64,000 nt of DNA from Bacteroidales bacterium UBA1205 (GCA_002309615.1 DBXT01000057.1:1-64000); one strand, 5' to 3'. Shown: positions 36,344-45,823, numbered from the stretch's first letter. Notes: generated by a model not told the origin, from the sequence alone. Numbers and translations are program-made.

Positions 36344-38601
36344 ATATTATTGTTTAAATATATGTAGGCTGTTTTACCGTTAAAACTTATATTGCTAACC
36401 TTACCTCTTCCTTTTACTATAGGATGATATCCTCTTTTTTCCAGTATATACACAGCATCTTTTGCATTGGCACCCGTAAGATAGGGCAGGCGGTCTTTAC
36501 CTGTTTGTGCATCTTTGAATATTACTTTATTGTTGTCGGTGTTTTCCACCACGGAATAATCTCCGTGTTGATTGTATTGGGCTTTAATGCCGAATGCTTT
36601 GTATATGGTGATTAAATCATTGCTATAACCCAATTTGCACGAGGGCGTTTGTTTGGCTGAATTTTTGTTAGTGATATCAAATTCGTTCAAATTGGTGATA
36701 AGTTTTTCGGCTATTTCTTTGCATACAGGTGCTGCTATGTAGCCTGCGTCCAAGGTGGTTCCTCTGGTGAGCACCAAGCAGGTGTATTTGGGTGCTTCTG
36801 CGGGGAAATAACCTATAAACGAAGAATTTTTCTTTTTGGAATAGCCTTTGGCTTTTTCGTCATATATGAAAGCGGTTCCGGTTTTACCCGCAATAAGCGG
36901 ACGAGCTACGGTAGTGGTGTCTTTAAGTTGAATAAAATAGTGCTCGTCTCTTATTCTGCGAGCAGTGCCGTGAGTAACCACTCCTTCCAGGCATGCTTTC
37001 ACTCTGTCTATGGTTCGTTGGGAACAAATGCGTTTTTTTACAATTACCGGTTCTAATATCACCTTGTTGTCCCGTTCTTTGTTAGGATCTATTATCGCTT
37101 TGATTAAGCGGGGTTTTACATATACTCCGTTGTTGGCAATAGCATTGTAAAAAGCAAGCATATAAATAGGAGGTATGCTGACACTATAGCCGTGAGTAAT
37201 ATTTTTAAAATCCCTATTGGTATTGGTTATACTTTTCAAAACGGGCATTTTGGCATGTTTCATTTCTATGTTCAAATCTTTTTGCAACCCCATTTTTTCT
37301 ATACCCAATCCGAAAGCGGAAATGTTCCCGTAGCTTCTTTGTGCAGCTTCAAACAATCCTTCATTATCAGATATTTCAAAGGCACGGGCTAATGAAAATT
37401 GTCCTTTTTCGCATTTTACTATATCTCCGGTATCTATTTTACCCGTTTCTAATGCTGCCATAAGGGTGATTACCTTAAAAGTGGACCCGGGTTCAAAACT
37501 TTCCGTAGCACTATGGTCGTTACGTTCAACATATGTTCCTGTTGCTTGGTCGTAGTCAAGATTGACTATGGCTTTAATTTCTCCTGTGGCCACTTCCATT
37601 ACTATAGCACAACCGCTTTCCACATTGCCTTTTAGCATTTGGTGTTCCAATGCCGATTTGGTAATACGTTGTATATCGGTATTGATGGTGGTGATAATAT
37701 TCTTGCCGTTATGGGGTTGCAAGTTTCTGTTTTCACGCAGGCGTATGGTTTTCCCGTTAACCTTTAATATACGTTTGGGTATTTTTTCTCCTGCCAAAAG
37801 TGTGTCATAATAGCCTTCTATACCATTGTTAAAAACCATACTGTCGGTTCCGTTTCTACTGATACAGGTGCTCACCTTTCCTAACACCGATGAGGGGAAT
37901 CCTCCCGACAGCTGTCGGCGAACAAAGCGGCTGTCTTTTTGGCAACCGCCTCTAAAACGTCTGTCTCCGTGCCATTGGGCAAATAAAGAATCGATGGCGT
38001 CTATTTGTCTTTGTCGAACCCAACGATTAGGATTGTTGATATTGGAAACCAATATTTGTACCTTTTCGGAATTGAGCTTCAAGCGTTCTTCTCTCCCTTT
38101 GGCGGCCACTTTTTTATCTTTGCTGCCTTCTTGTTCATTCGCTATAGCTAAGCGTTTGCAAAAATCCACATACCTGTCTTTTACATTTTTAGTGTAAAAA
38201 TCTATAGAATTTTGAGGATTAATACTATGAAAAATTTGTATCAAGCTATCCGCTTTTTGCATAAAAAGAGCAGAATCTTTTAAAGGTACTTTGGAAGGAT
38301 ACCAATACAAGTCGTAAATATAGATATCGGTAAGCAAAACGGTGCCGTCTTCGGAACATATATTACCGCGTTTCCCGTTTTCATAAGAATATTCAAAAGA
38401 AAAAGTACGATGTTGGGTGGTGATGCTGCTGTCGGCAGGAATATTCATGCCGCGATAATATTTACCCAAGGTGGTTTTGATGGTAATCATGCGGATAACG
38501 GCAGATATACCTATTATGACAAATAATATGTATATGAATTGAATTTTGACACGAAATACTTTTCGTTCTGTTCCTACATTATTATTGTCTGTGGGGCTCA
38601 T
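36340..38601 (-). CDS. ftsI: Septal penicillin-binding protein FtsI (PBP3-type transpeptidase) with PASTA domain
   Basis: Class B PBP of 753 residues that cross-links septal peptidoglycan. One membrane segment (about 20-38) is followed by a long pedestal region (60-300) with GIEGYYD. The transpeptidase has SxxK in EPGSTFK (Ser373, Lys376), SDN (411-413) as the SxN motif and KTGTA near residue 570. A PASTA-like domain closes the protein (YLTGANAKDAVYILEKRGY). Length and layout are typical of Bacteroidota. It overlaps ftsL and murE by 4 bases each. Confidence 0.96.
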   Translation of the reverse strand: MSPTDNNNVGTERKVFRVKIQFIYILFVIIGISAVIRMITIKTTLGKYYRGMNIPADSSITTQHRTFSFEYSYENGKRGNICSEDGTVLLTDIYIYDLYWYPSKVPLKDSALFMQKADSLIQIFHSINPQNSIDFYTKNVKDRYVDFCKRLAIANEQEGSKDKKVAAKGREERLKLNSEKVQILVSNINNPNRWVRQRQIDAIDSLFAQWHGDRRFRGGCQKDSRFVRRQLSGGFPSSVLGKVSTCISRNGTDSMVFNNGIEGYYDTLLAGEKIPKRILKVNGKTIRLRENRNLQPHNGKNIITTINTDIQRITKSALEHQMLKGNVESGCAIVMEVATGEIKAIVNLDYDQATGTYVERNDHSATESFEPGSTFKVITLMAALETGKIDTGDIVKCEKGQFSLARAFEISDNEGLFEAAQRSYGNISAFGLGIEKMGLQKDLNIEMKHAKMPVLKSITNTNRDFKNITHGYSVSIPPIYMLAFYNAIANNGVYVKPRLIKAIIDPNKERDNKVILEPVIVKKRICSQRTIDRVKACLEGVVTHGTARRIRDEHYFIQLKDTTTVARPLIAGKTGTAFIYDEKAKGYSKKKNSSFIGYFPAEAPKYTCLVLTRGTTLDAGYIAAPVCKEIAEKLITNLNEFDITNKNSAKQTPSCKLGYSNDLITIYKAFGIKAQYNQHGDYSVVENTDNNKVIFKDAQTGKDRLPYLTGANAKDAVYILEKRGYHPIVKGRGKVSNISFNGKTAYIYLNNNI

Positions 38602-38966
38602 TTATCGTCTCCTTTCTCTTCGGTTTTCGGTACAATAAAAGGCAAATAACCGCTTGTATTAAAATTGTCTATTTCGGCATTCTCCAGCAAAGATTTTTCT
38701 ATGTTGAAACCTAAATTGAAAGTTTCCTCTTTTATATCCATAGCTTTATCTCGGCTAAGCATGATTTCTTTGTTGAGTTTTTCTATGGTATTGATTTTAT
38801 CTATATAACTCAATTGTCTATTAATGGCAATAATTACCAATACCAAGATAAAAACAATGAATCCTAAATTTTCTTTCCAAGCAATGTTTTTAAGTATTTT
38901 ACCGTTAAAAATATATCGGATAAATCTACGAATGGTTTGTTGGCGTGACAAGTTATGCTGCTCCAT
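38598..38966 (-). CDS. ftsL: FtsL-like cell division protein
   Basis: Small bitopic protein of 122 residues. It has a basic cytoplasmic N-terminus, one membrane segment (about 34-49, FIVFILVLVIIAI), then a short coiled-coil-like stretch (DKINTIEKLNKEIM) and a polar tail. The sequence carries little family signal, but size, topology and position between rsmH and ftsI are those of FtsL in Bacteroidota. It overlaps both neighbours, which points to translational coupling. Confidence 0.85.
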   Translation of the reverse strand: MEQHNLSRQQTIRRFIRYIFNGKILKNIAWKENLGFIVFILVLVIIAINRQLSYIDKINTIEKLNKEIMLSRDKAMDIKEETFNLGFNIEKSLLENAEIDNFNTSGYLPFIVPKTEEKGDDK

Positions 38967-39882
38967 TGCCCCTCCTTTCTGCTATACGCAATTTTGCACT
39001 GCGGGAGCGGTTGTTGTTTTCCAGTTCGTTTGCACTCGGAGTAATGGCTTTATGGTTCACGGGCATAAAAGGAGATAAAATGTTGCCGTAAAAATCTTTT
39101 TCTATTTTATCTTCCATATTTCCGCTACGCATAAATTGTTTTACCATTCTATCTTCTAACGAATGATAGGATATGACTACAAGCCTGCCGCCTTCGCGGA
39201 TTAAATCTTTGCTTTGTAATAAAAGCATTTCCAATGCTTCCAGTTCTTTGTTCACCTCTATGCGGAGGGCTTGATATACTTGTGCCAAATATTTATATTC
39301 TTTGTGCGGAGTAATACAAGAGGCTATGCGATGTTGAAAGTCCAAGGAATATTTAAATATTGCATTGCTTCGTTCTTGAACGATGGTGTTGGCCAATTTT
39401 TTGGCATTGCTTATTTCTCCGTATAGGGAAAATATTCTCTGTAGCTCTTCAGCAGAATAGGTATTAACAATATCGCAAGCTTTTAATTGCTTTTGCGTGT
39501 TCATACGCATGTCAAGCTCTCCGTTGCTACGGATGGAAAAACCCCTTTCTTCGCTGTCAAATTGGTGTGACGATACTCCCAAATCGGCTAAAATACCGTC
39601 TACTTGGGTAATCCCGAATGTTTTTAAATAATTTTTGATAAATTTAAAATTGCTGTTTATCAATACAAATCGAGGATCATCTATGGCATTAGCTTGGGCA
39701 TCGGTATCTTGGTCGAAGGCATACAGACGACCTTTTTCATTCAGGCTGTTCAATATAGCCCCGGAATGACCGCCGGCGCCAAAGGTAACATCAACATAGG
39801 TTCCCTCCGGACGGATGTTCATTCCTTGTATGCTCTCTTGGAGCATCACCGCTTTATGGTAAGTTAAATCCGTTTCCTTCAT
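38953..39882 (-). CDS. rsmH: 16S rRNA (cytosine1402-N4)-methyltransferase RsmH
   Basis: SAM-dependent methyltransferase of 309 residues that modifies C1402 of 16S rRNA. Family motifs: YHKAVML at the start, VDVTFGAGGHSGAIL (SAM loop), YAFDQDTDA, DGILADLGVSSHQFD, RGFSIRSNGELDMRM, QALRIEVN and VISYHSLEDRMVK. The ATG at 39882 is preferred to an upstream TTG at 39900. It overlaps the mraZ end by 29 bases. Confidence 0.97.
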   Translation of the reverse strand: MKETDLTYHKAVMLQESIQGMNIRPEGTYVDVTFGAGGHSGAILNSLNEKGRLYAFDQDTDAQANAIDDPRFVLINSNFKFIKNYLKTFGITQVDGILADLGVSSHQFDSEERGFSIRSNGELDMRMNTQKQLKACDIVNTYSAEELQRIFSLYGEISNAKKLANTIVQERSNAIFKYSLDFQHRIASCITPHKEYKYLAQVYQALRIEVNKELEALEMLLLQSKDLIREGGRLVVISYHSLEDRMVKQFMRSGNMEDKIEKDFYGNILSPFMPVNHKAITPSANELENNNRSRSAKLRIAERRGNGAA

Positions 39883-40321
39883 TGAAAATTTCGTTTGCAA
39901 TTGCGGATATATCGTCTGAACTGAATTTTAGCGTATTTTCCATTTGCTTGTTGTAGCATTGAGGATCCCAAAGTTCTATAAACGGGTTAAGTTTAATCAC
40001 CAACAACTCTTTGTCTATTCCGGCATAATTTTTTAAGTCTTTGGGTAAAGAAATGCGATTTTTCCCGTCTAAGGTGATTTCTGTTGCGTTGCCTAAAAAA
40101 TAGCGTACCAATGCTCTTTTTTTAGGATCAAAAACATTAATACGGTTCAATCTGTCGCTCACTATATCCCATATATTGCCCGGATATAGAGTAATACACT
40201 TGTCGGTGCTACGGGTAAGAACATAACGACCGCCGGCTTTCGTGTTAACATCACGAAAGATATCGGAGGGAAGAACAAATCTTCCTCTATCATCTAATTT
40301 TACCGTTCCTTTAAGCGTCAT
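39854..40321 (-). CDS. mraZ: Transcriptional regulator MraZ
   Basis: AbrB-like DNA-binding protein of 155 residues, usual first gene of the dcw cluster and repressor of its own operon. Two SpoVT/AbrB-type halves are visible: GTVKLDDRGRFVLPSDIF near the start and EITLDGKNRISLPKDL in the middle. The leader contains TGGGA-type repeats at 40354-40389 that fit MraZ operators. Confidence 0.96.
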   Translation of the reverse strand: MTLKGTVKLDDRGRFVLPSDIFRDVNTKAGGRYVLTRSTDKCITLYPGNIWDIVSDRLNRINVFDPKKRALVRYFLGNATEITLDGKNRISLPKDLKNYAGIDKELLVIKLNPFIELWDPQCYNKQMENTLKFSSDDISAIANEIFNEGNGFNLP

Positions 40322-40353
40322 GTCTTTGTCTGTTTTTATTATTACCTATATTT

Positions 40354-40389
40354 TCCCATTTATTACACCATTTTTCCCATATTTCCCCC
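40354..40389 (-). promoter_or_regulatory. mraZ: Candidate MraZ operator repeats
   Basis: Read on the minus strand, four similar boxes follow one another: GGGGA, TGGGA, TGGTG and TGGGA, spaced about 9-12 bases. MraZ is known to bind direct repeats of TGGGN about one helical turn apart in front of its gene. They lie 33-68 bases before the mraZ start codon. Confidence 0.55.
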
Positions 40390-40551
40390 GCCTTGTTGAA
40401 AAAAAAACATAAAATCTATGTTTTCTTTTGTCTCGCGGCGACCTTGAGAAAATGAGTGTAATTATTACAAATAGAACGTGTTACGAAGGGTTGTTCACCA
40501 TTGAATATGGATAAAGAACTATCAATGATAAATACTATCCTTCTAACCTTG

Positions 40552-40559
40552 CAAAAATA
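40552..40559 (-). promoter_or_regulatory. Candidate dcw promoter -7 box
   Basis: Minus-strand TATTTTTG plus CA. It would give a leader of over 200 bases with the MraZ boxes downstream of the start of transcription; a nearer promoter may have been missed. The gap 40322-40692 holds no gene, only these sites and a small inverted repeat near 40409-40425 (AACATA/TATGTT). Confidence 0.45.
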
Positions 40560-40692
40560 CTAAATATTTATTCACAATGTACACACATAAACCATAGATT
40601 TATTAACAAACCATGCAGAATTCTTGACCTGTTAATATTGTTAATAAGTCTGTTAAAATATTGATTTTAAATAAGAAAAGAATATCAATTTT

Positions 40693-41646
40693 CTACAAAA
40701 CGTTGTTGATAACTTTGCCGTCAAGGTAGGCATCAATATTTTGGAATACTATTTCTATTCTTTTGTCAAACGATTCTCTGGTGGCATAACCTATATGGGG
40801 AGTAATCCATAGGTTGGGAGCGGAAAACAAGATGTGGTTTTTAGGCAGAGGGGGTTCTATATCAAACACATCGAAAGCGGCAGCGGCAATGGTTTTGGCT
40901 TCCAATGCCAGCACCAAAGCTTGTAAGTCCACCACATTGCCTCTGGCGGTGTTGATGAGCACGGCGTCAGGTTTGCATTTGCAGAGGTTTTCTTTGTTGA
41001 TAAGGTGGTGGGTTTCAGGGGTGAGCGGAACGTGCAGGGAGATAATATCCGAAATGCTTAATAGTTCATCCAAAGTGATGTATTGTATACCGGCATTGGA
41101 AAGTTCTTTTTTCTGACTGCGGTTCCATGCATAAACCTTACACCCGAAATGTTGTAGCAATAGTGCGGTACGGCATCCTATGGCACCGGTGCCTACTATA
41201 CCGACGGTTTTTCCCGATAGTTGTCTTCCTAAAAAATTGTTACGAGTGCCGCCTTGACGAGTTTTGGCATCCAAAGGAGTGATATTGCGGAACACGTCCA
41301 ACATCAGACCTATCGCCAATTCGCTTACGGCTTCGGTAGCATAGCCCGAAGCGTTGCAAACGGTGATGTTATGATTGCAGCAGTAGTCCAAATCTATATG
41401 GTCCACCCCCGTGAAGGCAATATCCAGCATTTTTAGATGGTTACATTTTGATAACACATTTTTGGAGAGTTTGATGTTAGAAACAATGGCAATATCAGCG
41501 TCTTTCATTCGCTCTATTAAAGCGTTTTCATCTTCTTGCCTGTCGGTGTGCAATATAAACTCATGACCTTTATTCTGATATTTCTCTTTTATCTTTTCAG
41601 CCAGAGCCTGTCCTATACCTATGGGTTCTACTGCTATTATTTTCAT
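40693..41646 (-). CDS. D-2-hydroxyacid dehydrogenase
   Basis: NAD-dependent dehydrogenase of 317 residues. The nucleotide-binding core has GIVGTGAIGCRTA and the catalytic residues are Arg in NTARGNVV, Glu in FDIEPPLP and His in ITPHIGYAT. AVSELAIGLML is also typical. The substrate (for example glycerate, hydroxypyruvate, lactate or 2-oxoacids) cannot be told from sequence. It follows prs on the same strand, but a terminator at 41660-41688 lies between them. Confidence 0.93.
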   Translation of the reverse strand: MKIIAVEPIGIGQALAEKIKEKYQNKGHEFILHTDRQEDENALIERMKDADIAIVSNIKLSKNVLSKCNHLKMLDIAFTGVDHIDLDYCCNHNITVCNASGYATEAVSELAIGLMLDVFRNITPLDAKTRQGGTRNNFLGRQLSGKTVGIVGTGAIGCRTALLLQHFGCKVYAWNRSQKKELSNAGIQYITLDELLSISDIISLHVPLTPETHHLINKENLCKCKPDAVLINTARGNVVDLQALVLALEAKTIAAAAFDVFDIEPPLPKNHILFSAPNLWITPHIGYATRESFDKRIEIVFQNIDAYLDGKVINNVL

Positions 41647-41659
41647 GCTTTGAAATGTT

Positions 41660-41688
41660 TAAAAAAGGCAACATGTTTGATGTTGCCC
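41660..41688 (-). terminator. Terminator after prs
   Basis: Stem GGCAACAT/ATGTTGCC (41667-41674, 41680-41687) with a 5-base loop; on the minus strand it is followed by six T. Confidence 0.82.
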
Positions 41689-41710
41689 TATGAGTAAAAT
41701 GTTTAAATGT

Positions 41711-42673
41711 TTACAAACTGATGTCTTCTAAATGTAAGAAATGGTCAAAATCGAAAAGGGAATTAATGGATTTGTGTGATACCACGCTGTCTATTACTGT
41801 GGCAAATAATTTGTCAACAGACAAGACAGTGATTTTGTCGCATTTTTGTTTTAAAGGAATGCTATCGGTGGTAATGATTTCCTCTAATGCCGAATTTTCC
41901 AAATTTTCGTATGCTTTGCCCGATAATACAGGATGTACGCACATGGCTCTCACCGATTTGGCTCCCATTTCTTTGATAGCATTGGCAGCTTTGCAAATAG
42001 TGCCTGCGGTATCGATAATGTCGTCTACCAATACTACGTTTTTATCTTTTACATCGCCTATTATTTGCAACGACCCTATCACATTCGGGCGAGGACGTTG
42101 TTTGTAACCGATGGCTAAATCGGCTTCCAAATATTTGGCATAGGTGGCAGCTCTACGCGTACCTCCTGTGTCTGGCGATGCCATGCAAAGGTTTTCAAAG
42201 TTGCGGCGTTTTAAATAAGGTAAAAATATACGCGATGCGTATAGGTGGTCTACAGGCACATCAAAAAATCCTTGAATTTGGTCTGCATGCAAATCCATGG
42301 TGATAATTCTGTCCACACCGGCTGCTGTGAGCAAATTAGCAACCAACTTTGCTCCTATGGGTACACGCGGCTTGTCTTTTCTATCTTGACGGGCACATCC
42401 GAAATAAGGCATAACCGCTACAATTTTATGTGCGGAAGCCCTTTTGGCTGCATCTATCATGTATAGCAATTCCATTAAATTTTCTGCAGGAGGGAATGTG
42501 GATTGTACAATAAATACTTCACATCCTCGCAATGTTTCTGAAAAAGAAGGTTGAAATTCTCCATCACTAAATTGCATGATTTCTACATCAACCAATTTCT
42601 GGCCACAAATTTGGGCTATTCTCGCTGCTAATTCTCGGGAACAACGACCGGCGGCAATTTTTATAGTAGGCAT
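41711..42673 (-). CDS. prs: Ribose-phosphate pyrophosphokinase
   Basis: PRPP synthetase of 320 residues, which makes 5-phosphoribosyl diphosphate from ribose 5-phosphate and ATP for nucleotide, His, Trp and NAD synthesis. Motifs: FSDGEFQP, the ATP region PYFGCARQDRK, MDLHADQIQGFF, the flexible catalytic loop after SPDTGGTRRA (GYKQRPRP), and the PRPP-binding loop VVLVDDIIDTAGTI. The length is normal. It has its own promoter box and terminator. Confidence 0.97.
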   Translation of the reverse strand: MPTIKIAAGRCSRELAARIAQICGQKLVDVEIMQFSDGEFQPSFSETLRGCEVFIVQSTFPPAENLMELLYMIDAAKRASAHKIVAVMPYFGCARQDRKDKPRVPIGAKLVANLLTAAGVDRIITMDLHADQIQGFFDVPVDHLYASRIFLPYLKRRNFENLCMASPDTGGTRRAATYAKYLEADLAIGYKQRPRPNVIGSLQIIGDVKDKNVVLVDDIIDTAGTICKAANAIKEMGAKSVRAMCVHPVLSGKAYENLENSALEEIITTDSIPLKQKCDKITVLSVDKLFATVIDSVVSHKSINSLFDFDHFLHLEDISL

Positions 42674-42705
42674 ATCTGATTTTTTTAATACTTATTCTTA
42701 TTTTG

Positions 42706-42713
42706 CAAAAGTA
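42706..42713 (-). promoter_or_regulatory. -7 promoter box of prs
   Basis: Minus-strand TACTTTTG followed by CA, 32 bases before the prs ATG. Confidence 0.6.
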
Positions 42714-42826
42714 GTAAAAATATTTGACATGATATTCCTTTTAAGGAAAAAAATTATAATGCAGATTCAACTGTCAAATTTATAAAATATTGGCAGAATT
42801 TTTTTTGTATTTTCACGGTGTCAATT

Positions 42827-44557
42827 TTATTGATTAATTGCTTTGAATACTTTTTCTCCGTGTTCTGTCAGAAGTTTGATAATCAATATTCCTTTTGCCG
42901 TTACATTTATTTCCGATACGGGTTCATAACAAGTGCGGGTTGCAATACATTTGCCGTCAGTGGTATAGATGGCTATGCTATAAGGAACCGTGGCATTTTG
43001 TATTTCTATTTTCCCGTGAAACGGGTTGGGGTAAAGCATAGTATGATCTATGGTTGTTTCTTTGGTCAAAACGGAATCCGCCGTGGTGGTGAAATGATCA
43101 TATACCCAGTCGCTGAACAGGGTGTCGTTGCAGACGGCACGCACATAGATATCATATTCGGTGGAGGGTTTTAATCGGGAAAGAACAAGCATGGTATCGG
43201 TGGTTATGTAGCAGGTATCGCTACCCAAAACATAACCGTGCTCTCCGTATTCCATTTGCCAGCATAGCGGCATGGCATAATATTGCCATGTAATGGTGGC
43301 GCTATGGGTGTTGACATCCGTATGTTGCATGTTGATAATTCCTCCGCAGGTATCGGTAAGGGCATCGGTGCAGACACTTGTCATGCTCCAATCGCTGAAC
43401 AGGGTGTCGTTGCAGACGGCACGCACATAGATATCATATTCGGTGGAGGGGGTTAATCGGGTAAGAACAAGCATGGTATCGGTGGTTATGTAGCAGGTAT
43501 CGCTGCCCAAAACATATCCGTGCTCCCCGTATTCCATTTGCCAGCACATAGCCGAACTATCCGTCCATGCGACAGTAATGTTGAAGGTGTCTTTGGTGAG
43601 AAGATGCAAATTTTGTATGGCATGGCAGGTGTCGGGTCGGGGGATGGAATCGTGGTATAATATCAAGCTGTCCAAATAAAATAAAGAGCCGTATTGGCGG
43701 TTGTTGTTAGCCGAAGAAATGATGAGTATAATCAACGAATCGGCCGAAGGTGTGGTATTGACGGAATCGGCAAATGGCAAAGCTGAATATACCACATCAA
43801 AGGGCTGATAAAAATCGGTGTCGGTAAAATTTCTATTAAATCCGCCGCCTACCACTTCCCGCATGCCGGTAGCGGTATTGTAATGCGTGCCTATGAGCAT
43901 GATACCTCCGTTGTCGTTGCCGGTTCCGGCAGAAGTGTATTTATAATATCCGTGCAGTCTGGTAGGTTCAAAACCATTGAGAGCCAAGCCGCCGGAAAAA
44001 TAGTCATTCATATCCGACTGTGAGAATGCGGCTATCACTTGGTTAGCATTGAAGGTGTTGACACTGTCCAACATATCGGTAAACAAAGTGAGAAAATGGT
44101 CTGCATCTATAGCTGCGGTAGTCAGCACAGAAGGGAATATCATATTGGTATAGAAAGTATCAATATATGAACTTACCATATTGTAAGTGCTTGGCGGTAT
44201 GATATCGGATAATTTAAAGGTTTGTAATGTTAATGCCTTATTGCCGTGAGGAACGAAACTGCCTGTTTCATAAGCGGCTTTCAAAAGGGGCAGGGTGGTG
44301 TTTACTTGTATATTTTGAAAGCCAAGGCTGACGGATCTATTAATGTGATAGGTAATATAATCCCAAGAAGTGGGATATTGATAGGCATTGTAAAGCGGGA
44401 GTGTAAGCATGCCTCCCATCACCGACAGGGTGTCTCCCGGGGCGGTAGACCAATTTTCAAAACTGAAATTGGGTAGACTATATGTTTCCTGGGCTTGTGG
44501 ATATTTCAATATCAATAAAAAAGACAGCAGCAAACTATATTTGAGTAAGTTTTTCAT
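42827..44557 (-). CDS. T9SS-secreted protein with two duplicated fibronectin type III domains
   Basis: Exported protein of 576 residues with a signal peptide ending near YPQAQ. Residues 27-310 form a region beginning NFSFENW with aromatic- and Gly-rich strands that resembles carbohydrate-binding jelly-roll or PCMD-type domains of Bacteroidota; this is by pattern only. Two fibronectin type III domains follow, each with the segment CWQMEYGEHGYVLGSDTCY and STEYDIYVRAVCNDT. They are almost identical and come from a recent 282-bp tandem duplication. The last 70 residues are a T9SS sorting domain (YPNPFHGKIEI, IYTTDGKCI, ILIIKLL). It is probably displayed on or released from the cell surface. Confidence 0.85.
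   Translation of the reverse strand: MKNLLKYSLLLSFLLILKYPQAQETYSLPNFSFENWSTAPGDTLSVMGGMLTLPLYNAYQYPTSWDYITYHINRSVSLGFQNIQVNTTLPLLKAAYETGSFVPHGNKALTLQTFKLSDIIPPSTYNMVSSYIDTFYTNMIFPSVLTTAAIDADHFLTLFTDMLDSVNTFNANQVIAAFSQSDMNDYFSGGLALNGFEPTRLHGYYKYTSAGTGNDNGGIMLIGTHYNTATGMREVVGGGFNRNFTDTDFYQPFDVVYSALPFADSVNTTPSADSLIILIISSANNNRQYGSLFYLDSLILYHDSIPRPDTCHAIQNLHLLTKDTFNITVAWTDSSAMCWQMEYGEHGYVLGSDTCYITTDTMLVLTRLTPSTEYDIYVRAVCNDTLFSDWSMTSVCTDALTDTCGGIINMQHTDVNTHSATITWQYYAMPLCWQMEYGEHGYVLGSDTCYITTDTMLVLSRLKPSTEYDIYVRAVCNDTLFSDWVYDHFTTTADSVLTKETTIDHTMLYPNPFHGKIEIQNATVPYSIAIYTTDGKCIATRTCYEPVSEINVTAKGILIIKLLTEHGEKVFKAINQ
43110..43264. repeat. Tandem FN3 repeat, copy A
   Basis: 155 bases almost identical to 43392-43546 (offset 282 bases, or 94 codons). 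It lies inside the T9SS FN3 gene and encodes the core of the second FN3 domain. Confidence 0.88.
43392..43546. repeat. Tandem FN3 repeat, copy B
   Basis: Partner of 43110-43264 with only a handful of base differences. It encodes the core of the first FN3 domain. Confidence 0.88.
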
Positions 44558-44568
44558 TTTGTAAAAAA

Positions 44569-45156
44569 TTATAATTCAATATTTTCCAGCATATTGCATA
44601 ACAGATGTGTGGGGAATCCCATCACGGTATAAAACGATCCTTCTATTTTATCTATTGCTTTCATGCCTATCCATTCTTGTATTCCGTAGGCGCCGGCCTT
44701 GTCATAAGGAGCGTATGTTTCTAAATAGTAAGCAATATCTTGGGGGGATAAGGGCATAAAATGTATGTATGCCGTATCGTGTTTAAGCCAGTATTTTTCT
44801 TTATACCCGATACATATTGACGACATTACGCTGTGTGTTCGGTCGGACAAAGCTTGTAGCATCAGCGAAGCTTCCCGTTCGTTTTTGGGTTTGCCGAAAA
44901 TCTGCCTATTGCAGCAGACTATGGTGTCGCCGCCTATTATCAAGGTGTCGGCAGGAAGATTTTGCTGTACGGCTTGCACTTTTTGCAAGGCTATTTTTTC
45001 TACTATTTCACCATGAGGCAGGGATAAGTCAACGGTTTCGTCCACCTGAGCGACGCGTATGGTAAAATTCAGTCCCAAACTTTTAAGCAATTCCGCTCTG
45101 CGTGGCGATTGGGAAGCCAGTACTATTTTTATATTGTTAAATTTTTGCGTAAACAT
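44569..45156 (-). CDS. maf: Maf-like nucleoside triphosphate pyrophosphatase
   Basis: Nucleotide-sanitising pyrophosphatase of 195 residues that hydrolyses dTTP/UTP or modified NTPs to monophosphates. Visible are the N-terminal ASQSPRRAELLKSLG, GGDTIVCCN and the YDKAGAYGIQEW segment. The frame continues upstream to 45258 inside upp, but the ATG at 45156 overlaps the upp stop as TGATG and gives the normal start. Cotranscribed with upp. Confidence 0.94.
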   Translation of the reverse strand: MFTQKFNNIKIVLASQSPRRAELLKSLGLNFTIRVAQVDETVDLSLPHGEIVEKIALQKVQAVQQNLPADTLIIGGDTIVCCNRQIFGKPKNEREASLMLQALSDRTHSVMSSICIGYKEKYWLKHDTAYIHFMPLSPQDIAYYLETYAPYDKAGAYGIQEWIGMKAIDKIEGSFYTVMGFPTHLLCNMLENIEL

Positions 45157-45809
45157 CAAAAACTCATTTTTTCGCCAAAAGCCAAATCTCCTGCATCTCC
45201 CAGGCCGGGAACTATATACGATTGAGCGGTGAGCTCTTCGTCTATGGCTACTGTCCATATATCCGCATTGTGCGGTAATTTTGATTTTAAATAGTTGATA
45301 CCTTGTATGGTGGATATCACCGATACCACGTGTATTTTGCTTGGCATACCATAATGAAACAGACCTTTGAGCGATACGTCCACCGATTGACCTGTAGCCA
45401 GCATGGGATCGGCTAAAATAAGCACTTTATCGTTTAAATCCGGAGCGGAAATATAATCCAATTGTATTTCAAACGAACCGTCTTTCTCCGTTTTCCGGTA
45501 GGCGGAAACAAAAGCACTTTCGGCATGGTCAAAAAAATTCAGAATTCCTTGATGAAAAGGCAGCCCCGCACGCAAGATGGTTGCTACTACCAGCGGTTGG
45601 GACGGCAACATCATAGAGGCTATGCCCAAAGGGGAATCTATGTCTTGGGATTCATAGGCTAATTTTTTGCTTATTTCGTAAGCGAAAATTTCTCCCAAAC
45701 GCTCTAAATTTTTACGAAATCTAAGGCTGTCTTGCTGTATGTTTATATTTCGTAATTCGGCTAAAAAGGTGTTAGCCGCTGAATTCTGCATTTGTAAAAC
45801 TGTAACCAT
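45156..45809 (-). CDS. upp: Uracil phosphoribosyltransferase
   Basis: Pyrimidine salvage enzyme of 217 residues that makes UMP from uracil and PRPP. Signatures are RFRKNLERLGE, TILRAGLPFHQG, the PRPP loop LILADPMLATGQS and the C-terminal uracil site SYIVPGLGDAGDLAFG. The first ATG aligns with the usual N-terminus, although the predicted promoter leaves only a very short leader. It is followed directly by maf. Confidence 0.95.
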   Translation of the reverse strand: MVTVLQMQNSAANTFLAELRNINIQQDSLRFRKNLERLGEIFAYEISKKLAYESQDIDSPLGIASMMLPSQPLVVATILRAGLPFHQGILNFFDHAESAFVSAYRKTEKDGSFEIQLDYISAPDLNDKVLILADPMLATGQSVDVSLKGLFHYGMPSKIHVVSVISTIQGINYLKSKLPHNADIWTVAIDEELTAQSYIVPGLGDAGDLAFGEKMSF

Positions 45810-45823
45810 AAGATATTTTTTTG

